41,589 bases of DNA, taken from Actinomycetota bacterium. GTDB lineage: Bacteria > Actinomycetota > Rubrobacteria > Rubrobacterales > Rubrobacteraceae. Under the pieces are notes generated by a model. It was not told the DNA's origin, did no database searches, and saw only the letters and a list, made by a program, of their open reading frames with translations. The translations under genes were made by a program, and so were the position numbers. How positions within the stretch are numbered: the stretch's first letter is position 1; each line of letters opens with the position of its first letter. Below, in pieces: positions 25,153 to 33,427 of the stretch. Location: positions 1 to 41,589 of the forward strand of contig SIRX01000119.1 in the NCBI GenBank assembly GCA_004563715.1, in the 5' to 3' direction.

Positions 25153-26634
25153 CTACGGGAGCTCCGCCGGTCGCTCTCCGAACTCCCGGGCTACCTCCAG
25201 CACGTACTCCACCTCGTCGGGGGTAGTTCGGAAGTTGACAAAGCACACCCGCAGGCAGCCCCGGCCGTCCACGGCGGCGGGGGCGAGAAAGACACGCCCG
25301 TCGCCCTGCAAAGCGCGGGCCAACCGCAAGTTGTGCTCGTCGAGGTCCGCGACGCCGGACGGGGCGTGCCGGAAGCAGACGGTCGAGAGCATCGGCTCGT
25401 GCAGCAGCTCGAAGTCGGGGGCGGCACGCAGCAGCTCCGTGAGCCGCCGGGCGTTGGCGAGGGTGCGCTCGATCCAGGCCCGGTACTGGGCGGCGCCGTG
25501 GACGCGGAAGGCCATCCACAGCCGCAGGGAACGGAACGGGCGCGAGTACTCCAGCGTCTGGTCCACGGGGTTGACGACGTCGCCTTCGTGCAACAAGTAC
25601 CGTTCCTCGTGGCCGAACGCCGCCCGCAGCCGGTCCGCCTCGCGCAGCATGACGACGCTGCAGCTCTTCTGCACCCCGAGCCACTTGTGGGCGTCGAGGG
25701 TCGCGGAGTCCGCACGGTCGAGGCCGGTGAACAGGGCCGCCGTGGACGGGACCGCCGCCGCGGGGAGCCCGTAGGCGCCGTCCACGTGCAGCCAGACGCC
25801 ACGGTCCCCGTAGGAGGCGCAAACGCCGGCTATCTCGTCCAGCGGATCCACGGCCCCCGTGAGCGTGGTGCCGGCGGTCGCCACCACCGCCACAGGCGTA
25901 ACGCCGGCCGCGATGTCGGCGGCGAGCGCCCGGTCGAGCGCCTCGGGGCGCATGCGACGACGGGAATCGATGGGGATACGCCGGACGGCGGCGCTGCCGA
26001 GGCCACAGACCTCGACGGCCCGGACAACCGAGTAGTGGGCCTCATCGGAGCAGTAGACCGCCGCCCGTCGGCCCCCTATTCCCTCGGCGCGCGAGCCGGG
26101 TAACGCCTTCTCGCGGGCGGCGAGGAGCGCGGTGAGGTTGGAGATCATACCGCCGCTGGTGAAGGAGCCCTCGGCGAGCGGGAAGCCCACGAAGTCCGCG
26201 ACCCAGCGCAGGGATTGCTGCTCGACCAGGTCCGCCCCGCCGGCGGAGACGGCGAGGTTGGCGTCGTAGGTCGCGGCGAGGGCGGAGGCGAGGACCCCGA
26301 CCTCCAGGCCGGTGGAGCCGATGTAGCCGAGGTAGAGCGGGCGGGAGGGCGAGATGCTGGCGTCGAGGATCCGGGCCGCGTCGCCCAGAGCCGCTTCGGC
26401 GTCGCCGGCCTCCTCGGGGAGCGGCGAGCCCAGGCGGGTGGCCAGATCCTCGTCGAGCTCCGGTTCGGAGGCCCGCGGCCGGTCGAAAGAGGCCCAGGCG
26501 TCGCAGATCACGCGCTCCAGGTCGGCCAGCACACCCTCCCGGTCGGCGAGCGCGGGGAGGTCGGCCTGCTCGTGCTGCGGCGCGGAGCCCATCCGCGCCG
26601 CGTTTGCTGGCCGCGAGCCGCGGTTGCGGCTCAT
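25153..26634 (-). CDS. Group II PLP-dependent (aromatic-L-amino-acid type) decarboxylase
   Basis: A 493-residue fold-type I PLP enzyme. 'FTSGGMISNLTALLAAREKAL' binds the cofactor phosphate, and 'WLHVDGAYG' supplies the Asp that contacts the pyridine nitrogen. Lys317 in 'DAHKWLGVQKSC' forms the Schiff base. The family makes amines from aromatic amino acids, glutamate or diaminobutyrate; the exact substrate cannot be read off. The ATG at 26634 is favoured because it overlaps, as ATGA, the stop of a 25-codon upstream ORF with a strong ribosome site. A TTG at 26658 and an ATG at 26592 are alternatives. Confidence 0.82.
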   Translation of the reverse strand: MSRNRGSRPANAARMGSAPQHEQADLPALADREGVLADLERVICDAWASFDRPRASEPELDEDLATRLGSPLPEEAGDAEAALGDAARILDASISPSRPLYLGYIGSTGLEVGVLASALAATYDANLAVSAGGADLVEQQSLRWVADFVGFPLAEGSFTSGGMISNLTALLAAREKALPGSRAEGIGGRRAAVYCSDEAHYSVVRAVEVCGLGSAAVRRIPIDSRRRMRPEALDRALAADIAAGVTPVAVVATAGTTLTGAVDPLDEIAGVCASYGDRGVWLHVDGAYGLPAAAVPSTAALFTGLDRADSATLDAHKWLGVQKSCSVVMLREADRLRAAFGHEERYLLHEGDVVNPVDQTLEYSRPFRSLRLWMAFRVHGAAQYRAWIERTLANARRLTELLRAAPDFELLHEPMLSTVCFRHAPSGVADLDEHNLRLARALQGDGRVFLAPAAVDGRGCLRVCFVNFRTTPDEVEYVLEVAREFGERPAELP

Positions 26635-26708
26635 GACAGCCCGCCGGGGCACAGGCAAGCACCATTCCCCGTCTGCGGCAGGTTGGAAGGTGGGCTTGCG
26701 TGAGACAT
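26631..26708 (-). CDS. 25-codon leader ORF coupled to the PLP decarboxylase
   Basis: The ATG at 26708 is preceded by AAAGGAG, 5 bases away, the best ribosome site in this stretch. The peptide starts MSHASPPSNLPQTGNG and ends CLCPGGLS. Its TGA overlaps the decarboxylase ATG in ATGA. It could be a translational-coupling leader. Alternatively it is the displaced true N-terminus of the decarboxylase after a frameshift. No run of regulatory codons for a single amino acid is evident. Confidence 0.45.
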   Translation of the reverse strand: MSHASPPSNLPQTGNGACLCPGGLS

Positions 26709-26722
26709 CGACGCTCCTTTAC

Positions 26723-27648
26723 TCAGCTCGAACTCCGCTCGGTTTGCGTCCCGGTATCCTCCTTTGCCGCCGTGGCCTGGACGGCGGCCACGCCCTCGCC
26801 GATACCGGCGTAGACCGCGGGCCTGCGCGACCGCATAGCGACCGCGACCACGAAACCTACGACGCCCGCCCCGAGCACCAGGACCGGGAACACCACGGCC
26901 AGCGGGTTCAGAGGAGCACCCGGCGTCGAGGTCAACAGTACGTTGAAGTTGAGCACGATCAGGACCAGGACGACCGCCAGCACGAGGCCCGCAACGAGCG
27001 GGGCGATCAGGCGCGCGAAGCCTCCCTCGTTGCGCGCGTCGTTCCGGAAGAAAGCGACGACCGAGAACGACAGCAGCGTCAGCAGCGCCACTACGCCCAA
27101 AGCGCCGGTATTGGTGAGCCAGGTAAAGAGCGTGAGGATCGGGTCCAGGCCGAGGACGGCGAAGACCGTGACGACCACGAAGGCCAGGGCGGTCTGCGTC
27201 AGAGACGCCGCGTAAGGGGCCTGCTTCCGCGGATGCACCTGTCCCAAGACGCGGGGCAGGACCCGCTCCCGGCCGAGCGAGAAGATGTACCGGGCCACCG
27301 CGTTGTGGAAGGACAGCAGCGCGGCGAACAGGCTCGTGGCGAAGAAGAGCACTCCTACCTCCGCGAACCACGCGCCGAGCCTCTCGGCCCCCGCGACGAA
27401 CAGCACGGTCGTGGGGTCCGGCGCGCCTCCCGACGTGAAGCCCGCCTCCGCCAGCCGGTCCGGGTCCGTGATCGTAGCGGGACCGGCCGCCACGGCGAGG
27501 AGCCAGCTAGAGACGGCGTAGAAGACGGAGATGGTGCCCGCCGCGATGTAGCGACGATAAAGAACACGATCGAGGGAACACCCATGGCCCCCCGGTGCAG
27601 ACGCTCTCCGGTTTCCGCCGTTTGCGCGGAAGTCTGTCCCTGGCTCAT
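26723..27648 (-). pseudogene. APC-family amino-acid permease with a large internal deletion and frameshift
   Basis: The first 32 codons from the ATG at 27648 encode the usual APC N-terminus ('RLHRGAMGVPSIVFFIVA'). Near 27553-27565 the sequence jumps to what is normally residue about 230-240 of the family ('RRYIAAGTISVFYAVSSW') in a different frame. It then continues for about 275 residues to the normal C-terminus, through 'FHNAVARYIFSLGRERVLP' and several membrane helices. A full-length relative has about 480-510 residues, so roughly 200 residues (helices 1-6) are gone. The gene is probably dead unless the C-terminal half is made from an internal start at 27493. Confidence 0.78.
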
Positions 27649-27726
27649 GATTCGTTACCTGGCTTTCTTCTATTTCGGTGGGTGGCAGCCATCAGAAATT
27701 TCGGAAAGGTGGGCACCGCACCCCCT

Positions 27727-28995
27727 TCAATCCCGAGCCCTGACAAGACCGCACCAGTCCCTCACGAACAGCCCGAGCACCTGCGCGGTCTCGACGACCG
27801 AGCTTAGAGCTACGCGCTCGTCTATGCCGTGGATGTTCTCCGCACGCGGCCCGAAGCAGACGGCCGGTATCCCCGCCCGCACGAAGTGCCTCGCGTCCGT
27901 GGTGGCGGTCGTGGCCTCCAGGCCGGGGCGCTCCCCGTGCAGCCGGGCGTACGCCTCGGAGAGCGCGTGGACCACCGGCTCGTCTTCGTCCACCACCGAC
28001 CCCTCGCAGGCGAACCCGTCGTAGCGCACGCGCGGCGGGTTCCCGGCGAGCCGGGGCGAGGCTTCCGCTGCTTCGGCGACCGCCTCTTCGACCAGGGCGC
28101 GCATCTCCTCCGGGGACTGCCCCGGGTTGAGTCCGATGCGGCACGAGAGGGTGCAGGTCGCCGCGACGGTCGAGGGCCAGTCGCCGCCGGAGATCACGCC
28201 GGGGTTCAAATTGATGGGGTGCTCGAACGCGTCGAAGGGGGGCGGCGGGTCCTCGTTGAGCCGCTTCTCCAGCTTGCGGAGCGCCGCGAGCACCTCGTAG
28301 GCGGCCTCGATAGCGTTGAAGCCGAGCCGGCTGGCGCGGGCCGCGTGCGCCGGAACGCCGGAGATCTCGACGTGGAACCAAAGCACGCCGACCTGGGCCA
28401 CGGTCAGGTGGTCGGGATGCGGCTCGGGGATGACGCACGCCTCGGCGCGAGCCCCGTCCAGCAGGCACTGCAACGCCCCGTGGCCGGTGCACTCTTCCTC
28501 TACGACTGACTGGAGCTGCACCGGGGCCGCCGGGGCGTACCCGGCGCGCTTGAGCGCCCGCACCGCGCCGGTCATGGCGGCGAGGCCGGCCTTCATGTCC
28601 CCGGCCCCGCGCCCGTAGATCCAGTCGCCGGCGCGCACCGCCTCGTAGGGCGAGTGCGACCACAGCTCCCCGGCGGCCGGCGGCACGACGTCGATGTGGC
28701 CGTTGAGGATCAGGGACTGTCCCCCCTCGCCGCCCGCCGGCCAGTCGGCGACGAGGTTGCGCTTGCCTTTTACGTCCCAGGAGAACGGGGAAGCACCGTC
28801 GGCGGCGCGCAGGGCTCCGGCGTCGAGCGGGACGCTGCGCGGCGCGAGGCCGCAGTCGGCGAAGGCTTCCTCCATTATCTGCTGGCCCGCCTCCTCGTCG
28901 CCGAGGACGGTCGGGGCTTCGACGAGGCGGACGAGCACTCTTTCCATCCACCCCTGCTCGGCGGCGACCGCGGCGAGGACTGTTTCGTCGTTCAT
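27727..28995 (-). CDS. M20-family (ArgE/DapE-type) deacylase / peptidase
   Basis: This 422-residue cytoplasmic zinc amidohydrolase has the M20 motifs: 'LILNGHIDVVP' (zinc His and Asp), 'GRGAGDMKAGLAAM' (bridging Asp), and 'QSVVEEECTGHGAL' (catalytic Glu-Glu). The lid domain contains 'VPAHAARASRLGFNAIEA'. Members hydrolyse N-acyl amino acids, dipeptides or carbamoyl compounds. The ATG at 28995 overlaps the aldehyde dehydrogenase stop as ATGA, so it is the last cistron of the coupled operon. In this setting it could remove a gamma-glutamyl or other acyl group from a pathway intermediate, which is inference. Confidence 0.85.
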   Translation of the reverse strand: MNDETVLAAVAAEQGWMERVLVRLVEAPTVLGDEEAGQQIMEEAFADCGLAPRSVPLDAGALRAADGASPFSWDVKGKRNLVADWPAGGEGGQSLILNGHIDVVPPAAGELWSHSPYEAVRAGDWIYGRGAGDMKAGLAAMTGAVRALKRAGYAPAAPVQLQSVVEEECTGHGALQCLLDGARAEACVIPEPHPDHLTVAQVGVLWFHVEISGVPAHAARASRLGFNAIEAAYEVLAALRKLEKRLNEDPPPPFDAFEHPINLNPGVISGGDWPSTVAATCTLSCRIGLNPGQSPEEMRALVEEAVAEAAEASPRLAGNPPRVRYDGFACEGSVVDEDEPVVHALSEAYARLHGERPGLEATTATTDARHFVRAGIPAVCFGPRAENIHGIDERVALSSVVETAQVLGLFVRDWCGLVRARD

Positions 28996-30458
28996 CCGGT
29001 GCTGCCTTCGAGGATCTGGAGGGCCTTCAGGTCGGAGTAGAAGTCCAGGGCGTAGTCGCCACCCTCGCGCCCGATGCCGGAGATGCCCGTGCCGCCGAAC
29101 GGGGCGGTCAGGTCGCGCACCAGGAAGGTGTTGACCCAGACCACGCCCGCGCGCACCCGGCGGCCCACGCGGTCGGCCCGGCCGAGGGAGCCCGTGTAGA
29201 CGATGCCCGAGAGGCCGTACTCGGTGGAGTTGGCGAGGGCGACCGCCTCGTCCTCGCCGGCGAAGGTCTGGAAGGTGAGGACGGGGCCGAAGACCTCCTT
29301 CTGGACGATCTCGGCGTCGTTGGAGTTCGGCTTGATGAGGGTGGGCTCGTAGAAGAGCGAGCCCACGGGCGAGCAGCGGCCGCCGCGCACGATCCTGTGT
29401 CCCTCGGCGCGGGCGCGCTCGACGAAGCCCTCGACGCGCTCCAGGTGGTCGGGGTGGATGAGCGGCGAGAGGGTGGTCGAGTCCTCGCGCGGGTCGCCGG
29501 GGACGTGCTCGTCGGCGAAGCGGTGAAACCTCTCCAGAAAGTCGTCGGCGACGGACTCCTGCACGAGCAACCGCGTGCCGGCGAGGCAGACCTGCCCGGC
29601 GTCGTCGTACTGGCCGGCCGCTTTGCGCGCGGCGGCGTCCAGGTCGGCGTCCTCGAAGACTATCAAGGGTCCCTTGCCGCCGAGCTCGGCGGTGAACGGC
29701 ACCAGGTTCTTGGCCGCAGACACCCCGATCCGGCGCCCCGTCTCCGGCGAGCCCGTGAACGAGACGCGCCGCAAGAGCGGGTGCGCGACCAGTGCAGCTC
29801 CGGCCTCCTCCCCGACCCCCTGGACGACGTTGAACACGCCCGGCGGGAAGCCGGCCCCGGCCACGAGGTCGGCGAGCAGCGAGCAGGAGAGGGGCGACCA
29901 CTCGGCGGGCTTGAGGACGACGGTACAGCCGGCGGCCAGCGCAGGAGCGGTCTTCCAGGTCGAGAGCATGAACGGGGCGTTCCACGGCGTGATCACGGCC
30001 GCCGAGCCGGCGGGCATCCGCTGCACCCGGTTCCACGTCCCCTGCGAGCGCCAGTCGCGCTCCTCGTAGGCGGTCGCCAGGTCCGCGTAGGAGCGGTAGT
30101 TGCGCGCCCCGCGCGAGATCACGCGCGCCCGCAAGGAGCGCAGCAGCATCGCCATGTCCATACACTCGACGGCGGCCAGCCTCTCGACGTTGGCGTCGAT
30201 AAGGCCGGCGAGCCGGTGCAGGTAGGGCGCGCGGCCGGCCGGTCCGAGGTCGGCCCACGCCGGGAAGGCGTCGCGGGCGGCGCGCACCGCCGCGTCCACC
30301 TCGGCCTCGCCGGCGCGCGAGACCTCGGCGATGACCTCGCCCGTGATCGGGGAAATGTCCTCGAAGCGCCGGTCGCTCGCCACCCGCTCCCCCCCGATGA
30401 AGTGGTCGGGTGAGACCTCGATGCCCGCGACCCGGATGCGCCCGGCGATAGCGGTCAT
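28992..30458 (-). CDS. Aldehyde dehydrogenase (hydroxymuconic-semialdehyde dehydrogenase-like)
   Basis: A 488-residue NAD(P)-dependent aldehyde dehydrogenase. 'VITPWNAPFMLSTWK' and 'VLKPAEWSPLS' bind the cofactor. 'FTAELGGKGP' carries the general-base Glu, and Cys291 in 'DDAGQVCLAGTR' is the nucleophile. The opening 'HFIGGERVASDRRFEDISPITGE' (in parts) and the neighbouring ring-cleavage dioxygenase favour the HpaE/XylG branch, which oxidises semialdehydes from meta cleavage. It overlaps both neighbours by 4 bases (ATGA at each end), showing tight translational coupling. Confidence 0.88.
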   Translation of the reverse strand: MTAIAGRIRVAGIEVSPDHFIGGERVASDRRFEDISPITGEVIAEVSRAGEAEVDAAVRAARDAFPAWADLGPAGRAPYLHRLAGLIDANVERLAAVECMDMAMLLRSLRARVISRGARNYRSYADLATAYEERDWRSQGTWNRVQRMPAGSAAVITPWNAPFMLSTWKTAPALAAGCTVVLKPAEWSPLSCSLLADLVAGAGFPPGVFNVVQGVGEEAGAALVAHPLLRRVSFTGSPETGRRIGVSAAKNLVPFTAELGGKGPLIVFEDADLDAAARKAAGQYDDAGQVCLAGTRLLVQESVADDFLERFHRFADEHVPGDPREDSTTLSPLIHPDHLERVEGFVERARAEGHRIVRGGRCSPVGSLFYEPTLIKPNSNDAEIVQKEVFGPVLTFQTFAGEDEAVALANSTEYGLSGIVYTGSLGRADRVGRRVRAGVVWVNTFLVRDLTAPFGGTGISGIGREGGDYALDFYSDLKALQILEGSTG

Positions 30459-31255
30459 ACGAGCTCCTTGACGGTCTGGAGGTCGTCCACGGTGTAGCCG
30501 AACGTGAAGCGGTAGCCCCGGTCGATCTTCACGGGGGCGAGCGTGTCGTGCTCCTCGCCGGGGGCCGGGTACAGAGTAAGTGTGGCAGGACCGGCGAATA
30601 CTCTGGATATCGCGCGGTCGCGGCTCACGGAGCGGACGAGCTCGTGCACCTGCGGGTCGTCGTGGCGGCCGGCGGCGAGGCGCGGGAAGTGGCGCACGTT
30701 GACGATGGGCGGGGCGTTGTGGCGCGGGCCGTCCTCGGCCTCGCCCTCGATGGTGAGGGTCATGTCGGCGATGGCGCGGCCGCGCGCGGAGCAGGTCGCG
30801 CCGTGGCGGCCGCCGGGCCGCAGTCCCGGGTCTGCCGGCAACTCCAGGCCGAAGGTGCGGGTCATCCAGACCGAGCCCAGCTTCTTGGGGAAGCCCTGGA
30901 TCCAACCTCGAGCCAGCGCGAAGTCCTGGTCCACCCAGATAAAGGGGCAGGTCGTCACCTCCTCGCCGTCGAGCAAGGCGTTGACCACGACGAAGAACTC
31001 CCGGTAGTGGGACCGGATCGGGTCTACCAGCTCGTCCCCGCCCTCGGAGCACGACTGCCAGTCGGCGAACACCGCGGCGCAGCGGCTGGGGTCGGGGTGC
31101 GGGTCTAACCCGTCGGGCAATACGGCGCGGACGGCGTCGGGGTCGGCCCAGTAGTCCACGACGAGGAAGTCGCCGACGTAGTGCCACGGGGGCGGCGGGA
31201 CGAGGCTGGCCCGGCCGGTCCGGGTGCGGGGGATGGAGTAGCCGCGCAGGCTCAT
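30455..31255 (-). CDS. Acetoacetate decarboxylase-family protein
   Basis: The 266-residue protein contains the acetoacetate decarboxylase core. 'WIQGFPKKLGSVWMTRTFG' includes the paired lysines that form the Schiff base in the clostridial enzyme, and 'DQDFALARG' precedes them. Relatives include true acetoacetate decarboxylases and aldolase-dehydratases acting on other oxo acids. In an operon with extradiol cleavage, aldehyde dehydrogenase and FAH-family genes, decarboxylation of an oxalocrotonate-like intermediate is a reasonable hypothesis. The start and stop both overlap adjacent genes by 4 bases. Confidence 0.8.
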   Translation of the reverse strand: MSLRGYSIPRTRTGRASLVPPPPWHYVGDFLVVDYWADPDAVRAVLPDGLDPHPDPSRCAAVFADWQSCSEGGDELVDPIRSHYREFFVVVNALLDGEEVTTCPFIWVDQDFALARGWIQGFPKKLGSVWMTRTFGLELPADPGLRPGGRHGATCSARGRAIADMTLTIEGEAEDGPRHNAPPIVNVRHFPRLAAGRHDDPQVHELVRSVSRDRAISRVFAGPATLTLYPAPGEEHDTLAPVKIDRGYRFTFGYTVDDLQTVKELV

Positions 31256-32175
31256 TTGTGGACCTCCTCTGGTAACGGCTGACCGAGCATCTCCAGGCTC
31301 TCCCGCTCGGAGGCGACGGCCGCCTCGTCGAAGCGGAAGTAGGAGCGGGGCGGCAGAGGACCCCAGGTGTTCGAGGAGAAGCGGTTGTCCGGCCAGCGGC
31401 GCGGCTCGTGGTCGGCCTCCAGCTGCTCCATGTCGCAGTAGAGCTCGACGAAGCACTCCTCCTCGACGATCCGCACGTAGGAGGCGATGTTGCCCCCGAT
31501 GCCGTGCCGCACCGGCCCCCAGCCGAGCCAGCGCCCGTGCCTCCCGAGGTGATCGAGGGCGACCCGCATCTGGCCGATGTCCACGACGTCGAAGGCGAGA
31601 TGGTGGAAGTGGGAGTAGCCCTTGTCCACGAGCGCCATGACGTGGTGGTCGCCGTTTACGTGGAACCACACGCCGCCGGCGCCGAGCCAGTCTGTCAGGC
31701 CCATGCCGAGCCCGCGCGTGTAGAACTCGACACCGGCCTGCATCTCGCCGGTAAGGAAGTTGACGTGCCCGAGCTTGCGGGGATGGCCGACGACCTGGTC
31801 GGTGGCCGCCCGCGCGTGTGGAACCCACCGCTCTCCGGGCTCCCGGTAGGGCATCACGAGCACCCCGTTGTCCTCCGGGTCTGAGAGACGCAGGCCGTCG
31901 TCTCGCTCCTCGTAGGCGATGCCGAGCCCATCGAAGTGGCGCCTCGCGTCGTCGAGCGAGCAGGAGCGGCGCAGTTCGTAGGCGACGTGCTCCAGGCCGG
32001 ACGCTTCGGCGGCGACCAACTCTAGAGAAAAAGGCTCGTCGTCGCAGGCGAGGCGGGCGCGGTGCTCGTCACGTTCCCGCTCGACGAGGCCGAACTGGAG
32101 GCGCCAGCGGCGGGCGGCGCCTTCCACGTCGGTGACGCGCAGGCTGACGTGGTCGATGCGGCGGAGGGAGATCAC
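31252..32175 (-). CDS. Type I extradiol ring-cleavage dioxygenase (VOC family)
   Basis: A 307-residue two-domain VOC protein with a full extradiol active site. Iron ligands are His137 ('KLGHVNF'), His191 or 192 ('HFHHLAFDV') and Glu244 ('FVELYCDME'). The catalytic second-sphere set is His177/178 ('NGDHHVM'), His224 and Tyr233 in 'GPVRHGIGGNIASYV'. This matches the catechol 2,3-dioxygenase/BphC family, which opens catechols next to the hydroxyls using Fe(II) and O2. Both ends overlap neighbours by 4 bases. The intact catalytic residues argue against a non-enzymatic VOC role. Confidence 0.88.
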   Translation of the reverse strand: MISLRRIDHVSLRVTDVEGAARRWRLQFGLVERERDEHRARLACDDEPFSLELVAAEASGLEHVAYELRRSCSLDDARRHFDGLGIAYEERDDGLRLSDPEDNGVLVMPYREPGERWVPHARAATDQVVGHPRKLGHVNFLTGEMQAGVEFYTRGLGMGLTDWLGAGGVWFHVNGDHHVMALVDKGYSHFHHLAFDVVDIGQMRVALDHLGRHGRWLGWGPVRHGIGGNIASYVRIVEEECFVELYCDMEQLEADHEPRRWPDNRFSSNTWGPLPPRSYFRFDEAAVASERESLEMLGQPLPEEVHK

Positions 32176-33416
32176 GCCGCCTCCACCCGCACCGGCATGC
32201 GCTTGATACCGTTGAAGAAGTTGGAGCGCAGGCGGTCCACCCGGCCGGCCAGCTCGACGGACCCCAGGCGTGGGATCAGCTCCTCGAACGCCACGCGGAC
32301 CTCCATGCGGGCGAGGTGGGCGCCGAGGCAGAAGTGCTTGCCCCCGGGGCCGAAGGTCATGTGCCCCTTGTGTCGGCTCGGCTCGCGGCCGACGTCGAAG
32401 GTGTCCGGGGCCTCGAAGAAAGCCTCGTCCCGGTTGCCCGAGGTGAACCAGGTTGTCACCTTGGCCCCGGCCGGTATCTTCGTCCCGGCCAGCCCGGTCT
32501 CCTGCGTCGTGGTGCGCCGGAAGTGGTGCACGGGGGTGGCCCAGCGGAGCATCTCCTCGGCGGCCGAGGCGTAGAGCGCGGGGTCACGGCGCAGCCGTTC
32601 GAGCTGGTCCGGGTTCTCGATGAGGGCGAGGAGGCCGTGGGTGATGGTGTGCCGGGTGGTCTCGTTGCCGGCGGTGGCCAGCAGCACGAAGTTCACGTCG
32701 TACTCGCGCTGGGTGAGCCCGCCGAAGGCGAGCTGGGTCACGATGTCGTCCTTGGGGTTGCGCCGCCGCTCCTCGGCGAGCGCGCGCCCGATCCTGAACA
32801 GCTCCAGCGAGGCCGGGCTGGAGAACGGCAAGAGGCGGTGCTCGGGCTTCTCCGGGGGCCGGGCGAACTCCGGGTCCTGGCCCCCGAGCAGGTGGTCCCC
32901 GAGCTCGATGATGTGGCGGCGCTCGTCCTGGGGGATGCCCAGGATGTCCGCGAAGACCTGCATCGGGATCTCCGAGGAGATCTCGCGCACGAAGTCGAAC
33001 TCGCCCTTGGGCAGCGCCTCGTCGATCACCCGGCGGGCGACCTCGCGCACCTGGTCCTCCCAGTCCTTGACGGCCCGGGGGGCGAAGCGGCCCTTGATGA
33101 GACGCCGGATCTCGTCGTGGCGCGGCGGGTCGAGGTCTATCATGGACTTGCGGGCCTCGATCTGGTCCGGCTCCAGGTCTTCGAGCGAGGTGCCCCCGAT
33201 CTCCGAGGAGTAGATGTCCCAGCGGCGGTGCACCTCCCGGATGTCCTCGTAGCGGCTTATGACCCAGAAGCCGGGGCCGTCGGGCTCGGGGTTGAAGAAC
33301 ACGGGCGCCTCGCGCCGGAGGGTACGGAACCACCCGTGCGGTACCCGCTCCACGAAGGCGTCGGGGTTGGAGAGGTCTATCTCCTCCAGCGAAACGGTCT
33401 CTCTGGTCTCGGTCAT
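32172..33416 (-). CDS. Cytochrome P450
   Basis: This 414-residue soluble bacterial P450 has the I-helix oxygen-binding motif 'LLATAGNETTRHT', the K-helix ExxR in 'EEMLRW', and the heme loop 'FGPGGKHFCLGAHLARME' with Cys363 as the iron ligand. Sequence style is that of actinobacterial CYPs acting on terpenoids, sterols or cyclic amines. The ATG at 33416 follows AGGAGG, which overlaps the stop of the preceding gene. No ferredoxin or ferredoxin reductase is encoded nearby, so the electron donors must come from elsewhere. In this operon it may hydroxylate the amine-bearing substrate before ring cleavage. Confidence 0.92.
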   Translation of the reverse strand: MTETRETVSLEEIDLSNPDAFVERVPHGWFRTLRREAPVFFNPEPDGPGFWVISRYEDIREVHRRWDIYSSEIGGTSLEDLEPDQIEARKSMIDLDPPRHDEIRRLIKGRFAPRAVKDWEDQVREVARRVIDEALPKGEFDFVREISSEIPMQVFADILGIPQDERRHIIELGDHLLGGQDPEFARPPEKPEHRLLPFSSPASLELFRIGRALAEERRRNPKDDIVTQLAFGGLTQREYDVNFVLLATAGNETTRHTITHGLLALIENPDQLERLRRDPALYASAAEEMLRWATPVHHFRRTTTQETGLAGTKIPAGAKVTTWFTSGNRDEAFFEAPDTFDVGREPSRHKGHMTFGPGGKHFCLGAHLARMEVRVAFEELIPRLGSVELAGRVDRLRSNFFNGIKRMPVRVEAA

Positions 33417-33427
33417 CTTCGCTCCTC

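Noticed and set aside
22684-26103. A 3.4-kb open frame on the plus strand antisense to the GH15, deacetylase and decarboxylase genes
   Set aside because: Its composition is Gly/Arg/Val/His-rich with no domain pattern. The opposite strand holds genes with complete catalytic motifs; long antisense frames are expected at this GC content.
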